64,000 bases of DNA, from positions 595,362 to 659,361 of the forward strand of contig NZ_KB913035.1 in assembly GCF_000384255.1 (NCBI RefSeq), in the 5' to 3' direction. The notes beneath the pieces were generated by a model. It saw only the letters and a program-made list of their open reading frames with translations, ran no database searches and had not been told where the DNA came from. The number at the start of each line of letters is the position of its first letter. The stretch's first letter is position 1. The translations under genes were made by a program, and so were the position numbers. The DNA comes from Methylotenera mobilis 13. GTDB lineage: Bacteria > Pseudomonadota > Gammaproteobacteria > Burkholderiales > Methylophilaceae. Shown here piece after piece: positions 8,815-17,094 of the stretch.

Positions 8815-10344
8815 TTAGTAGTTTGAACGTCTAAAAATCTCGCCTTGTGGTTTTAAATCGAAGGCAATGCAAATCCGTTCTTCATTCGAGTTAAATGGAA
8901 TCGTGCGATGAAATAGCGACGATGGGAACAGCACAATATCGCCAACATTCGGCGATGCAACGCCCACTGGAAAATCATCGTGTTTTTGTGGGTAGTTATC
9001 ACCATGCAAGCCATATTCAAAACAGCCTTCCAGCGGGTCTTTTTTGTCTTTAGGTAATACCAAATAAACGGCCCCGCTAATCCATCCGACTTCATGAATA
9101 TGCCGATCTACATAACCAGCTCGACGTAATCTTACATACCATGAGCTAGTGAACTCAAGCTCTTCAGGAAAAGATTTAATCAGTTCACAGTCAGCCCCTG
9201 CGAAACGATTTTTATAATGAATAAACTCTTGTTTAACTAACTCACCCAGTTTTCTAAATGAAGCTTCTGGGCGCTTAAATAAATTGCCAGCAGATTGTTT
9301 GCCGTTAATGATCATCCCCTGTGCGCGTACTTCAATCGCAGTATTGTCTATATCGTTAAGTAGATCTTTTAGAAACTGGCTATTTGGCTCTGCAAGTTCC
9401 GTGATGCTATTTTGGTAAACAAAGTCAAAGCCGTTTTTACAAAAGTTATAGTGATCTTCTACGCCGAAGTTGCGTGCATAGTGCGAGGATAGCGTGGCCA
9501 AAAACGGAGCATCATGTTTTTTATGCGTGCGCACAATCTCGTCTAACTTTGTTTTAAAGGTGTCAAAGTGTTCCGCTTTGTAAGTGCAATATAAAGCACG
9601 CTCCTGCCAATCATCTAAGCGCGACCGTTCAAAATAATCAACAGCCTCATCAAACCGGTTAGCAAGGTATAAGAACTCGCCCATATTGTAATTAGCACCA
9701 GCATGGTCTGGATTGAGTGTTAGCGTGTCCAGATAGCTTTTAACAGCTTCTTCCATATTGCCTTGATCGCGCAAGCATTCGCCAAGGTAATTATGTGCGT
9801 CTGCATAGTTAGGAAATAGGCGAATCGCATGATTAAAATGTTGAATTGCATCATCCAGTTTTCCTTGATCACGTAATGCTGTTCCTATATTGAAGTGACC
9901 ACGTGCATCTTCGTGAATATTTAATGCGGTCTGGTAGTTCTTGATGGCTTCTTCTAATAGCCCCTGCTTTTGTAGCAATGTTCCTAAGTTACCGTAAGCC
10001 TCGAAAAAGTTAGGCTGCAATGAAATGGCTTGCTGGTAGTGATGGCTTGCTTCCTCTAGGTTACCAAGATTGGAAAGTGCGATGCCTAAATTGAAATGTA
10101 AGTCTGGAGTGTTAGGTTGAATTAATAACGCTTTTTTATAACTTTCAATGGCAGCCTCTGGCTTAGATAAACCGTCTTGAGAGATACCTAGTATTTGATA
10201 CAGAATAAAAGTATTAGGGTAGCGTGCCACCAGTTTTTTAGCTGCTTGTTCTGCTTCTGCTAGCTTACCTGAATTAAATAAGTGCAGGACAGGTTGCATT
10301 TCCATTTGGCTAGGTTGTGGGTGGAAGGGAGCTTGCTTTGCCAT
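8815..10344 (-). CDS. TPR-repeat protein with C-terminal 2OG-Fe(II) oxygenase-like domain
   Basis: Residues ~15-270 are tandem tetratricopeptide repeats (for example NLGIALSNLGNLEEASHHYQQAISLQPN), a protein-protein interaction scaffold. The C-terminal ~200 residues look like a putative 2-oxoglutarate/Fe(II) oxygenase of the jelly-roll type: SSWYVRLRRAGYVDRHIHEVG gives a possible metal-binding H-x-H pair, VGDIVLFPSSLFHRTIPF supplies the distal histidine, and an arginine follows. The N-terminal ATG is supported by AGGA six bases upstream. Targets are unknown; relatives are proposed to modify proteins or small molecules. It is transcribed towards the nucleotidyltransferase and follows the yihY-like gene. 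Confidence 0.8.
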   Translation of the reverse strand: MAKQAPFHPQPSQMEMQPVLHLFNSGKLAEAEQAAKKLVARYPNTFILYQILGISQDGLSKPEAAIESYKKALLIQPNTPDLHFNLGIALSNLGNLEEASHHYQQAISLQPNFFEAYGNLGTLLQKQGLLEEAIKNYQTALNIHEDARGHFNIGTALRDQGKLDDAIQHFNHAIRLFPNYADAHNYLGECLRDQGNMEEAVKSYLDTLTLNPDHAGANYNMGEFLYLANRFDEAVDYFERSRLDDWQERALYCTYKAEHFDTFKTKLDEIVRTHKKHDAPFLATLSSHYARNFGVEDHYNFCKNGFDFVYQNSITELAEPNSQFLKDLLNDIDNTAIEVRAQGMIINGKQSAGNLFKRPEASFRKLGELVKQEFIHYKNRFAGADCELIKSFPEELEFTSSWYVRLRRAGYVDRHIHEVGWISGAVYLVLPKDKKDPLEGCFEYGLHGDNYPQKHDDFPVGVASPNVGDIVLFPSSLFHRTIPFNSNEERICIAFDLKPQGEIFRRSNY

Positions 10345-10391
10345 GATTTGTCCTAAAAATATATCAAAACCCGTCAGTTGTAATCGTCAAG

Positions 10392-11699
10392 TTATTCGTC
10401 TTGTTGTTGTAAGCGAGCAGCCATTTTACGTAGAAACCTCATCGCTACCTTAGGTTCGTCCAGTAAAAGTGTTTCAATGTTGTCAGTGTCCATCGTAATG
10501 ACTTCTGCATTGATGGAACTTACTTTGGCCTCTGCGATTGTTGGTGTATTTGTTAGCATTGCCATTTCGCCAAAGTATTCGCCACCATGAACCATGCGTA
10601 ATATTTTATTATTTTTAATGATTTCCACTTCACCTGTCACTAAGTAATAGAGATGACTGGTGGCTTCGCCATGTTTAAAGATAATGTCATCTTTTTCATA
10701 TACCTTTCCGTAGCGCTGCATCAGTTTTTTTACATAGTGAGATTGTGTAGCAATGCTTTGTTCGGATGACTCATCAAACAGCCCTTTTAGTAATAGAACA
10801 TCTTTTTTTCTTAATGTTGCAATGAGCTCGGTCCCAAGTAAAAACACTGCAAAATTTACATACAGCCAGGTAATAGAGATGAACAGGTTTTTCATGCTCC
10901 CGAATACAGAGCCATACGATTCATTCATCGATAAAAATAAGGTAAAGGCCGGTCGCATCAATAGCCAAAGGATTGCCGTGAATAAAGCGCCAATCAAAAT
11001 ATGCTTAATATATAAGCGTGCAGGGAAAAAGACAAAGTAGAAAACACTGATTAACAGAGTGGTGAGGCCGAGAGATGTTAATGTAGCTAACATTTCATAT
11101 TGTAAAAATCGGCTACTTGCACCTAGGAAAACAATGACTTTCTCCAGCATTAGTCCTGCAAATGTAAATAAAAAGAACAGTAGTAGCATGCCGATAATGG
11201 CAAACATATCTTTTACTTTTCTTTTGATAAAGGAGGGCGCTTCGACTAAGCTGGCGATGCTATAGAATGCTGCACGCATTGCTCCTGCCAAAGGGGTGAC
11301 TGTCCAAAGAAGTACAAAAAGACCTAGAGCCCCCCACGCTGCTTGATGTCTTGCTGTGCTGTAGACTTCCGTCATGATGGAGTTGCTGAGTTGCGGCACC
11401 AAATTGCTGGTGATGATCGCAAGTTTAACAATTGCATAGTCAGAGCTAAAAATGAGCTGACTAAACAAAAAAAACATAAGCAATACTAAAGGAATCAATG
11501 CAAACATCGCATAAAAAGATAATGAGGCTGACAAGCCTAACGCGTTATGTCGCTGAAAAGCTTTAAACATTTCATGAAATACAAACAATGGCGTGTTGTA
11601 TCTTTGGTTCGCATAAACCTCGCTAGGCATGCTAATAGCTTTTCGCAGGTTATCTCGTAACGCTAAGTTATGCTTTGGGCTGAAAGTGATTTTTTTCAT
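10392..11699 (-). CDS. YihY/BrkB family membrane protein fused to a cyclic nucleotide-binding domain
   Basis: Residues ~40-300 form a six-helix YihY/BrkB (formerly 'ribonuclease BN') membrane domain with the typical GLSASLSFYAMFALIPLVLLM opening and WLYVNFAVFLLGTELIATL near its end. Residues ~320-430 form a cNMP-binding (Crp-like) domain: DDIIFKHGEATSHLYYLVTGEVEII, GEYFGEMAML and a final helix. The phosphate-binding cassette GEYFGEMAMLTNTPTIAEAKV lacks the usual arginine for cAMP, so the ligand is uncertain. YihY proteins have no settled function. The start lacks a clear ribosome binding site; an internal methionine at residue 24 is an alternative. Confidence 0.83.
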   Translation of the reverse strand: MKKITFSPKHNLALRDNLRKAISMPSEVYANQRYNTPLFVFHEMFKAFQRHNALGLSASLSFYAMFALIPLVLLMFFLFSQLIFSSDYAIVKLAIITSNLVPQLSNSIMTEVYSTARHQAAWGALGLFVLLWTVTPLAGAMRAAFYSIASLVEAPSFIKRKVKDMFAIIGMLLLFFLFTFAGLMLEKVIVFLGASSRFLQYEMLATLTSLGLTTLLISVFYFVFFPARLYIKHILIGALFTAILWLLMRPAFTLFLSMNESYGSVFGSMKNLFISITWLYVNFAVFLLGTELIATLRKKDVLLLKGLFDESSEQSIATQSHYVKKLMQRYGKVYEKDDIIFKHGEATSHLYYLVTGEVEIIKNNKILRMVHGGEYFGEMAMLTNTPTIAEAKVSSINAEVITMDTDNIETLLLDEPKVAMRFLRKMAARLQQQDE

Positions 11700-11867
11700 G
11701 CAAGGATGCGTAAAGTCAATACCGTATTAACGGGTGTGATATTTAGTATGTATATTCGTTAACATGTAAATGTAGCAATCTCTAAATCTATTTATATTGA
11801 GAAAGTATAAGTGAGCACAACTCACTCAGAATCTTAGCACTATACCTTCTCATCATGATGCTACACT

Positions 11868-12824
11868 CTAGCTTAAATTTTTGAACCTTTCTGTCGCGGC
11901 GACTAATGCTGAGGTTGTGCCTGGCTCCATCGCTGAATGTCCAGCATCATCAATTAAATATAATTCTGCATGAGGCATGGCACGTTTAAGTTCCCATGCA
12001 GTGATGGGCGGACACACCATGTCGTAACGGCCTTGAACGATAACAGTAGGCAGATGAGACAAATTATTATTTGCTTCATCAAGTAAATCACGATTGCCTA
12101 CAAAACACTGATGTTGGATGTAGTGAATTTGCACCCTTGCTCTCGCCAACTCGACCGAGCCGTTTACGGCTTGATCGCTCGATGGTCTTGGTAGCAACGT
12201 CATGATGCTACTTTCAAATTGGTTCCATTGAATGGCCGCAGGAATGCTAACTGCAGTATCATCTGAGAAAATGAGTTTCTCATATGCTGAAATAGGATTA
12301 GTTCTTGATTCAGTTGGTAGAAAATCACACAAAACTTGCCAAGGCTCAGGATAAAAAGCTTTTACATCATTTAAAAACCAGTTGAGTTCAGTGGTGCGGC
12401 TTAAAAAGATGCCGCGCAAAATTAAGCCGGTTACATGTTTTGTGTACTTCGAGGCATAGGCAATGCCAAGAGTACTGCCCCAAGAGCCACCAAATACTAA
12501 CCATTTGTCAATGCCAAGCGTAGTTCGAATTAAATCAATATCATGCACTAAGTCGTCAATTGTATTATTGACGATGGATCCTAGTGGTTTACTGCGGCCA
12601 CAGCCTCGTTGATCAATGAGGATTATCTTATAGTGATTAGGATCGAAAAATCGTCGCTGAGATGGGTTGCATCCACTACCAGGACCTCCATGTAAAAACA
12701 CAACAGGAACACCATCTGGATTCCCACAAACTTCATAATAAACTTCATGCAAAGCATCAACTTTAATCATACTTTCTTTAAATGTATCAATTTCTGGATA
12801 CAAGTTGTAAATGTTGGTCTGCAT
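11868..12824 (-). CDS. pip: Proline iminopeptidase (alpha/beta hydrolase, peptidase family S33)
   Basis: A 318-residue cytoplasmic aminopeptidase expected to remove N-terminal proline from peptides. It has the family oxyanion loop HGGPGSGCNP, the nucleophile elbow GGSWGSTLG (serine), an aspartate in GRYDMVCPP and a histidine in DDAGHSAMEPG, so the catalytic triad is complete. Length is as usual for Pip. It is a single gene, divergent from xoxF and separated from it by about 300 bp. Confidence 0.92.
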   Translation of the reverse strand: MQTNIYNLYPEIDTFKESMIKVDALHEVYYEVCGNPDGVPVVFLHGGPGSGCNPSQRRFFDPNHYKIILIDQRGCGRSKPLGSIVNNTIDDLVHDIDLIRTTLGIDKWLVFGGSWGSTLGIAYASKYTKHVTGLILRGIFLSRTTELNWFLNDVKAFYPEPWQVLCDFLPTESRTNPISAYEKLIFSDDTAVSIPAAIQWNQFESSIMTLLPRPSSDQAVNGSVELARARVQIHYIQHQCFVGNRDLLDEANNNLSHLPTVIVQGRYDMVCPPITAWELKRAMPHAELYLIDDAGHSAMEPGTTSALVAATERFKNLS

Positions 12825-12960
12825 GGATAAATTTTTCTTTCTAATTGATTTTAAATGATATTTTATTAATTTTACGATGTAGGTTAAGTCGATATATAAC
12901 GATTAATTTTAATATGTGTATCTATGTTAAGTTAAATGTAAATAAATTGTAAATAATGTA

Positions 12961-12989
12961 TTGCAATTCATGATTTACTGGTTTATAGT
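12961..12989 (+). promoter_or_regulatory. Candidate sigma-70 promoter of xoxF
   Basis: TTGCAA (12961-12966), a 17-bp spacer and TATAGT (12984-12989). This is a near-consensus pair and would start transcription close to 12996, leaving a leader of about 128 nt before the xoxF ATG. The -10 sequence is the same as in the fdsG and mraZ promoter candidates of this window. Confidence 0.6.
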
Positions 12990-13016
12990 TTCGTCCATGC
13001 ACATAAAGTGTGCTGC

Positions 13017-13089
13017 AAATAGATTCAAAAAACCTAGTGAAAATTTTGAGGAACATCAAAAGATTGCTAGTTATATTATGAATCTATTT
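13017..13089 (+). promoter_or_regulatory. Structured leader (inverted repeats) of xoxF mRNA
   Basis: AAATAGATTCA (13017-13027) is perfectly complementary to TGAATCTATTT (13079-13089), 11 bp. Nested inside, AACCTAG pairs with CTAGTT with one bulge, and TTTTGA (13044-13049) pairs with TCAAAA (13056-13061) around a 6-nt loop. The element ends 24 nt before the ribosome binding site GGAG (13114-13117). It may be an RNA regulatory or stabilising structure, or a binding site for a regulator; function is unknown. Confidence 0.45.
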
Positions 13090-13123
13090 ATATAACCTTA
13101 GTAGTTTAACTTTGGAGATTAAT

Positions 13124-14995
13124 ATGCAAATCAATAAAATCAAGTTAGCACTTGGCTTGGTAGCAGGTATGGCGATGCCTTTAGTAGCATCAGCAGCTGC
13201 AGATCAAGAAGCAGCAATGAAAGACGCGAACAACTGGGTTCACCCACGTGGTCAACACAACAACCAAGGTTACAGTGCATTAGCACAAGTGAACAAAGGT
13301 AACGTTAAAAATCTTAAAGCAGCTTGGACATTCGCTACTGGTGTAAACCGTGGTCACGAAGGTTCACCAGTTGTTGTTGGTAACATGATGTATGTACATA
13401 CAGCATTCCCAAACAACGTATATGCTTTAGATTTAGATAACAATCAAAAAATCGTATGGTCATACTTCCCTAAACAAGATCCATCAGTACAAGCTGTATT
13501 GTGCTGTGACAACGTTTCACGTGGTCTTGGTTTCGGCGATGGTAAAATCTACCTACAACAAAACGATGGTAACTTAGTAGCTTTAGACGCTAAAACTGGT
13601 GCTAAAGTATGGTCAACATTGATCAACGATCCAAAAGTTGGCGCTACAAACACTAACGCTCCACACGTAATCAAAGACAAAGTATTAACAGGTTGTTCTG
13701 GTGCTGAGTTCGGCGTACGTTGCTTTATCGCTGCATACAACATCAAAGACGGTTCTTTGGCTTGGAAAGCATACTCAACAGGTCCTGACGCTGAAGTGTT
13801 AATCGGTGCTGACTTCAACAAAGATACACCTGAGTATAGCGCATTGTCAGTTTACCAAGACGTAAACGGCGGCAACAAAGAAGGCGGTTCTTTCAAAAGA
13901 ATGCCTGCTGACCAATTAAAAATTGGTGAAAAAGAACTTGGTACACGTACATGGTTGAAACCACAAGCAGTTAAAGATGGTTGGCAACATGGTGGTGGCT
14001 CTGTATGGGGCTGGTGGCCATATGATGCACGTACAAACTTAGTTTACTACGGTACAGGTAACCCATCAGTTTGGAACCCAGATGTACGTCCAGGCGACAA
14101 CAAATGGTCAATGACTGTATTCGCACGTGACTTAGACACTGGCGTTGCAAAATGGGGTATGCAAATGACTCCACATGACGAGTGGGACTACGACGGTATT
14201 AACGAAGTAATCTTGTTCGACAAAGGTGGCAAAACATACGCTTGGCATCATGACCGTAACGGCTTTGCTTACACATGGCATGCAGGTACTGGTAAATTAC
14301 AAGCTGCACAAAAAGTTCACCCATTCGTAAACTGGGCAACTGACATTGATATGAAAACTGGTGTACCAAACAAATTGGCATCAGCTTCTACTCACCAAGA
14401 CTACAATGCTAAAGGCATCTGCCCAGCTGCATTGGGTACTAAAGACCAACAACCAGCTGCATACTCACCAAAAACTGGTTTAGTATATTCTCCATTGAAC
14501 CACGTATGTATGACATACGAGCCAGTTGAGTCTAAATACGTTGCTGGTCAACCATGGGTTGGTGCAACATTAACAATGTTCCCAGGTCCTGACGGTGTTA
14601 TGGGTGGTTTCGCTGCTTATGATCCAATGACCAACAAAAAAGTATGGTACAACAAAGAGAAATTCTCAGCTTGGGGTGGTGCTTTAACTACTGCTACTGA
14701 CTTAGTGTTCTACGGTACTTTAGATCGTTGGTTCAAAGCTGTTGATGCTAAATCAGGTAAAGAACTTTGGAAATTCCAAGTTGGTTCTGGCGTGATTGGT
14801 AATGCATTCACATACGGTCACAAAGGTAAACAACACGTTGGCGTGCTATCAGGTATCGGTGGCTGGGCTGGTGTAGCGATGAACCTTGGTATGACTACTC
14901 CAACAGACGCTTTAGGTGCTGCTGGTGGTTATGCAGAACTAGTTAAATACAACGCTGCTCCTGGCGGCGGTGCATTGAATGTGTTCAGCCTATAA
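13124..14995 (+). CDS. xoxF: Lanthanide-dependent methanol dehydrogenase XoxF (PQQ)
   Basis: Periplasmic quinoprotein that oxidises methanol (to formaldehyde or formate) and passes electrons to a cytochrome c. It has a signal peptide (cleavage after ASA, about residue 24), PQQ beta-propeller repeats, and the adjacent disulfide cysteines C127-C128 typical of methanol dehydrogenases. Metal-site residues expected from XoxF structures are E195 (GAEFGVR), N313 (GTGNPS) and D355. The extra D357 in DEWDYDG marks lanthanide (not calcium, MxaF) enzymes. GGAG at 13114-13117 fixes ATG 13124; an upstream TTG at 13112 overlaps the binding site. Codons end in C in Asn, His, Tyr and Phe (AAC, CAC, TAC, TTC) far more than in neighbours, suggesting very high expression. 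The length of 623 residues is long and fits the XoxF4-type of Methylophilaceae. Confidence 0.97.
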   Translation: MQINKIKLALGLVAGMAMPLVASAAADQEAAMKDANNWVHPRGQHNNQGYSALAQVNKGNVKNLKAAWTFATGVNRGHEGSPVVVGNMMYVHTAFPNNVYALDLDNNQKIVWSYFPKQDPSVQAVLCCDNVSRGLGFGDGKIYLQQNDGNLVALDAKTGAKVWSTLINDPKVGATNTNAPHVIKDKVLTGCSGAEFGVRCFIAAYNIKDGSLAWKAYSTGPDAEVLIGADFNKDTPEYSALSVYQDVNGGNKEGGSFKRMPADQLKIGEKELGTRTWLKPQAVKDGWQHGGGSVWGWWPYDARTNLVYYGTGNPSVWNPDVRPGDNKWSMTVFARDLDTGVAKWGMQMTPHDEWDYDGINEVILFDKGGKTYAWHHDRNGFAYTWHAGTGKLQAAQKVHPFVNWATDIDMKTGVPNKLASASTHQDYNAKGICPAALGTKDQQPAAYSPKTGLVYSPLNHVCMTYEPVESKYVAGQPWVGATLTMFPGPDGVMGGFAAYDPMTNKKVWYNKEKFSAWGGALTTATDLVFYGTLDRWFKAVDAKSGKELWKFQVGSGVIGNAFTYGHKGKQHVGVLSGIGGWAGVAMNLGMTTPTDALGAAGGYAELVKYNAAPGGGALNVFSL

Positions 14996-15060
14996 TTAAT
15001 TGTTGAAAAACGATAAAATTATTAGCTAAAACATAAGCTAGTACTAAACGTAGTAAATAA

Positions 15061-15092
15061 AAACACCCCGACGAGTCGGGGTGTTTTTTTAT
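15061..15092 (+). terminator. Strong intrinsic terminator after xoxF
   Basis: AAACACCCCGAC and GTCGGGGTGTTT form an 11-12 bp GC-rich stem with a 2-3 nt loop and then TTTTTTT. It should end the xoxF transcript, so xoxJ and xoxG need their own promoters or readthrough. Confidence 0.92.
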
Positions 15093-15443
15093 TGAACAAC
15101 TGTTTAAAATAATTGTATGTATTGATATCCAATGACGGATAGTTAACTAAATCTCAATGTAAAAGCTTACTCGTTCTATTAAGACTAATGCGTGAATTAG
15201 AAATATTTGCTACTTAATATATAAGTGGTTGGAATTATATGTAAGTGACTACGTGCTAGCGTATGAAGAGTTAGCGTTGATTTGACTTAAATTCATGAAA
15301 ATCTGCTGTTTCATGCAGGGGCTATGATGTATAGTCATGAGTGAGTTTTGTAGGTCTGAATAGTGTAGAACTTTTAATTAAGTTCGTACTCTATTACTAA
15401 GCGCGGTGAAGTAGAGGCCGCATTTTTATGATAAGGAATAAAA
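15093..15443 (+). other. Intergenic region between xoxF and xoxJ (no gene seen)
   Basis: About 350 bp without an open frame. It includes a TATAGT -10-like sequence at 15330-15335 with only a poor -35, a perfect palindrome GAACTT-TTAATT-AAGTTC near 15369-15386, and a GCGG/CCGC stem just before the xoxJ ribosome binding site AAGGA (15432-15436). It must hold the xoxJ promoter, since a strong terminator precedes it; its location is uncertain. Confidence 0.4.
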
Positions 15444-16361
15444 ATGTTTAAAAGAATGAAATTGCTTGGTCTTTTCATAGGTTTTCTAGCAGTAGGTAAT
15501 GTGCAAGCAGAAGATTATTACTCATCAGGTAGAGCTGGTGAAGTGCAGCGTGTAGATGATGGTACAGAGTTTAAAGTTTGTGCAGACCAAGACAACTTAC
15601 CTTACTCAAATAGCAAATTAGAGGGATTTGAAAATAAAATCGCTGAGGTCCTCGCTCAAGATTTAAATAAAAAATTAGCCTACACATTCTGGTACGACAG
15701 AATGGGCTTTATCAGAAATACTTTAAGTGCAAAAAAATGTGATGTGATTATGGGTACAACCTCAGATTACGATGCATTAAGAACATCAAAACCTTATTAC
15801 CGTGCAGGCCATGTGTTTGTATACAAAAAAAGCAGTGGTATGAAGATCACAGGCTGGGATAGTCCAGACCTTAAAAAATCAACAATTGGTATCGTAGGCC
15901 AAAGTCCTGCAACGATTGCACTCAATGATTATGGCTTAATGCCAAATGCAAGACCATATCGTATGCAGCGTGACCTTAACTTGCCGCCTAGTTACTTGAT
16001 TGATGATTTAATAAAAGGTGATATTGATGTGGCGATTATGTGGGGCCCGATTGGTGGGTATTTTGCTAAACAATCAAAAGAGCCATTAGAAGTTGTGATG
16101 GTGCCTGACTATGAGTTAGTCAACGCTAAAGGTAAAACTAACTGGAATATCTCAATTGGTGTACGTAAAGCTGATAAAGAGCGCTTGGCGATGATTGAGG
16201 GTGCGCTAGAGCGAAACAAAGACAAAATTAACAAAATTTTAGATGATTATGGCATTCCACATATGGCTGTTGTTGAAGGTGATAGCATTATGAAGGTTTA
16301 TCGTAAAGGAAAAGAAGTTAATAAAGAAACTCGCGGTGACGCAATCCCAAAAACAGAGTAA
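15444..16361 (+). CDS. xoxJ: XoxJ, periplasmic substrate-binding-like protein of the methanol dehydrogenase system
   Basis: A 305-residue secreted protein with a clear signal peptide (MKLLGLFIGFLAVGNVQA, then EDYY). The body is a solute-binding fold of the MxaJ/XoxJ family (quinoprotein dehydrogenase-associated substrate-binding proteins): FKVCADQDNLPYSN, GFENKIAEVLAQDL, CDVIMGTTSDYDALRTSKPYYRAGHVFVYKK. XoxJ is thought to help maturation or activation of XoxF, perhaps by opening it for PQQ/metal insertion; that role is from published work on the family, not from this sequence. AAGGA lies upstream of the ATG. It sits between xoxF and xoxG, the usual place. Confidence 0.93.
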   Translation: MFKRMKLLGLFIGFLAVGNVQAEDYYSSGRAGEVQRVDDGTEFKVCADQDNLPYSNSKLEGFENKIAEVLAQDLNKKLAYTFWYDRMGFIRNTLSAKKCDVIMGTTSDYDALRTSKPYYRAGHVFVYKKSSGMKITGWDSPDLKKSTIGIVGQSPATIALNDYGLMPNARPYRMQRDLNLPPSYLIDDLIKGDIDVAIMWGPIGGYFAKQSKEPLEVVMVPDYELVNAKGKTNWNISIGVRKADKERLAMIEGALERNKDKINKILDDYGIPHMAVVEGDSIMKVYRKGKEVNKETRGDAIPKTE

Positions 16362-16427
16362 AATACGCGCTTATTTTGCGTTGTTGAGTCAACCGATATA
16401 TAAATAACTACGTTAAATGATCATACG

Positions 16428-16456
16428 TTGACGAATGCGCTTAGCATGAATAAGAC
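16428..16456 (+). promoter_or_regulatory. Possible promoter of xoxG
   Basis: TTGACG (16428-16433), 17 bp, TAAGAC (16451-16456). The -35 is good, the -10 poor. It would start transcription near 16463, with GGAGA at 16483-16487 as ribosome binding site for xoxG. Confidence 0.3.
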
Positions 16457-16492
16457 GTAACTCATTTCATGTGAATTAAATTAGGAGATAAC

Positions 16493-16996
16493 ATGTTAGG
16501 CAATAAAACTTTAGCGTCAACATTATTAGTTTCTATGTTGGCATTAACAGGCTTAGTATCTGTGAATGTGCAGGCTGCAGACATTAACCTAGTAGCAACG
16601 CAAGATGGTGCACCTTTAAATATTAAAAAAGAATTATTTGATACGCCAGAAGCTAAACAGTTCTTAGCGACAGGTAAAAATCCATACATCGGTAACGAAG
16701 CTGCTATTAAAGCTGGTAAAAAGAAATTTAACCTGTACTCATGTAATGCATGTCATGGTGGTCATGGTGAAGGTGCTATTGCCCCAGGTTTGACAGGCGC
16801 CACAATGAAATATGCTAAAAATCTTACAAACAAAGGTATGTTTGAAACAATTTGGCACGGTACTAACGGTGGTATGGGTGCTAAAGGTTTAGGTTTAATG
16901 GTGCCAGAAGATCCAACAGAAGGTTTGAAGCCTGATGATTTGTTAAAGGTGATTGCGTTTATTCGTAGCAATAGCAAAATTAATGGTAATGAGTAA
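16493..16996 (+). CDS. xoxG: XoxG-type cytochrome c, soluble periplasmic
   Basis: A 167-residue cytochrome c with one CNACH heme site (C84, C87, H88) and a later methionine-rich loop (NGGMGAKGLGLM) that can supply the sixth ligand. The signal peptide ends at VQA around residue 27. XoxG accepts electrons from XoxF and passes them to the terminal oxidase chain. It follows xoxJ and precedes a close paralogue that is a lipoprotein. GGAGA at 16483-16487 supports the start. The mature part is nearly collinear with the second copy, which suggests tandem duplication. Confidence 0.92.
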   Translation: MLGNKTLASTLLVSMLALTGLVSVNVQAADINLVATQDGAPLNIKKELFDTPEAKQFLATGKNPYIGNEAAIKAGKKKFNLYSCNACHGGHGEGAIAPGLTGATMKYAKNLTNKGMFETIWHGTNGGMGAKGLGLMVPEDPTEGLKPDDLLKVIAFIRSNSKINGNE

Positions 16997-17011
16997 TTAG
17001 TAGTATTTACT

Positions 17012-17043
17012 TTAAAAAACGGTCGCAATCGCGACCGTTTTTT
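17012..17043 (+). terminator. Intrinsic terminator after xoxG
   Basis: AAAACGGTCGC-AAT-CGCGACCGTTTTTT: a perfect 11-bp GC-rich stem with a 3-4 nt loop and a T-run. It separates the two cytochrome genes. Confidence 0.9.
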
Positions 17044-17094
17044 ATTACGGCATAAATGCGTTATTATTAAACTTTTTTATAATAGATAGAGTGA

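Noticed and set aside
13112-13123. TTG 13112 as start of xoxF
   Set aside because: It overlaps the ribosome binding site GGAG and adds four residues before a normal signal peptide.
13124-14995. A calcium-type MxaF methanol dehydrogenase
   Set aside because: The DYD sequence at D355-D357 adds the extra aspartate that marks lanthanide enzymes, and xoxJ/xoxG genes follow; no mxaI-like small subunit gene is present.
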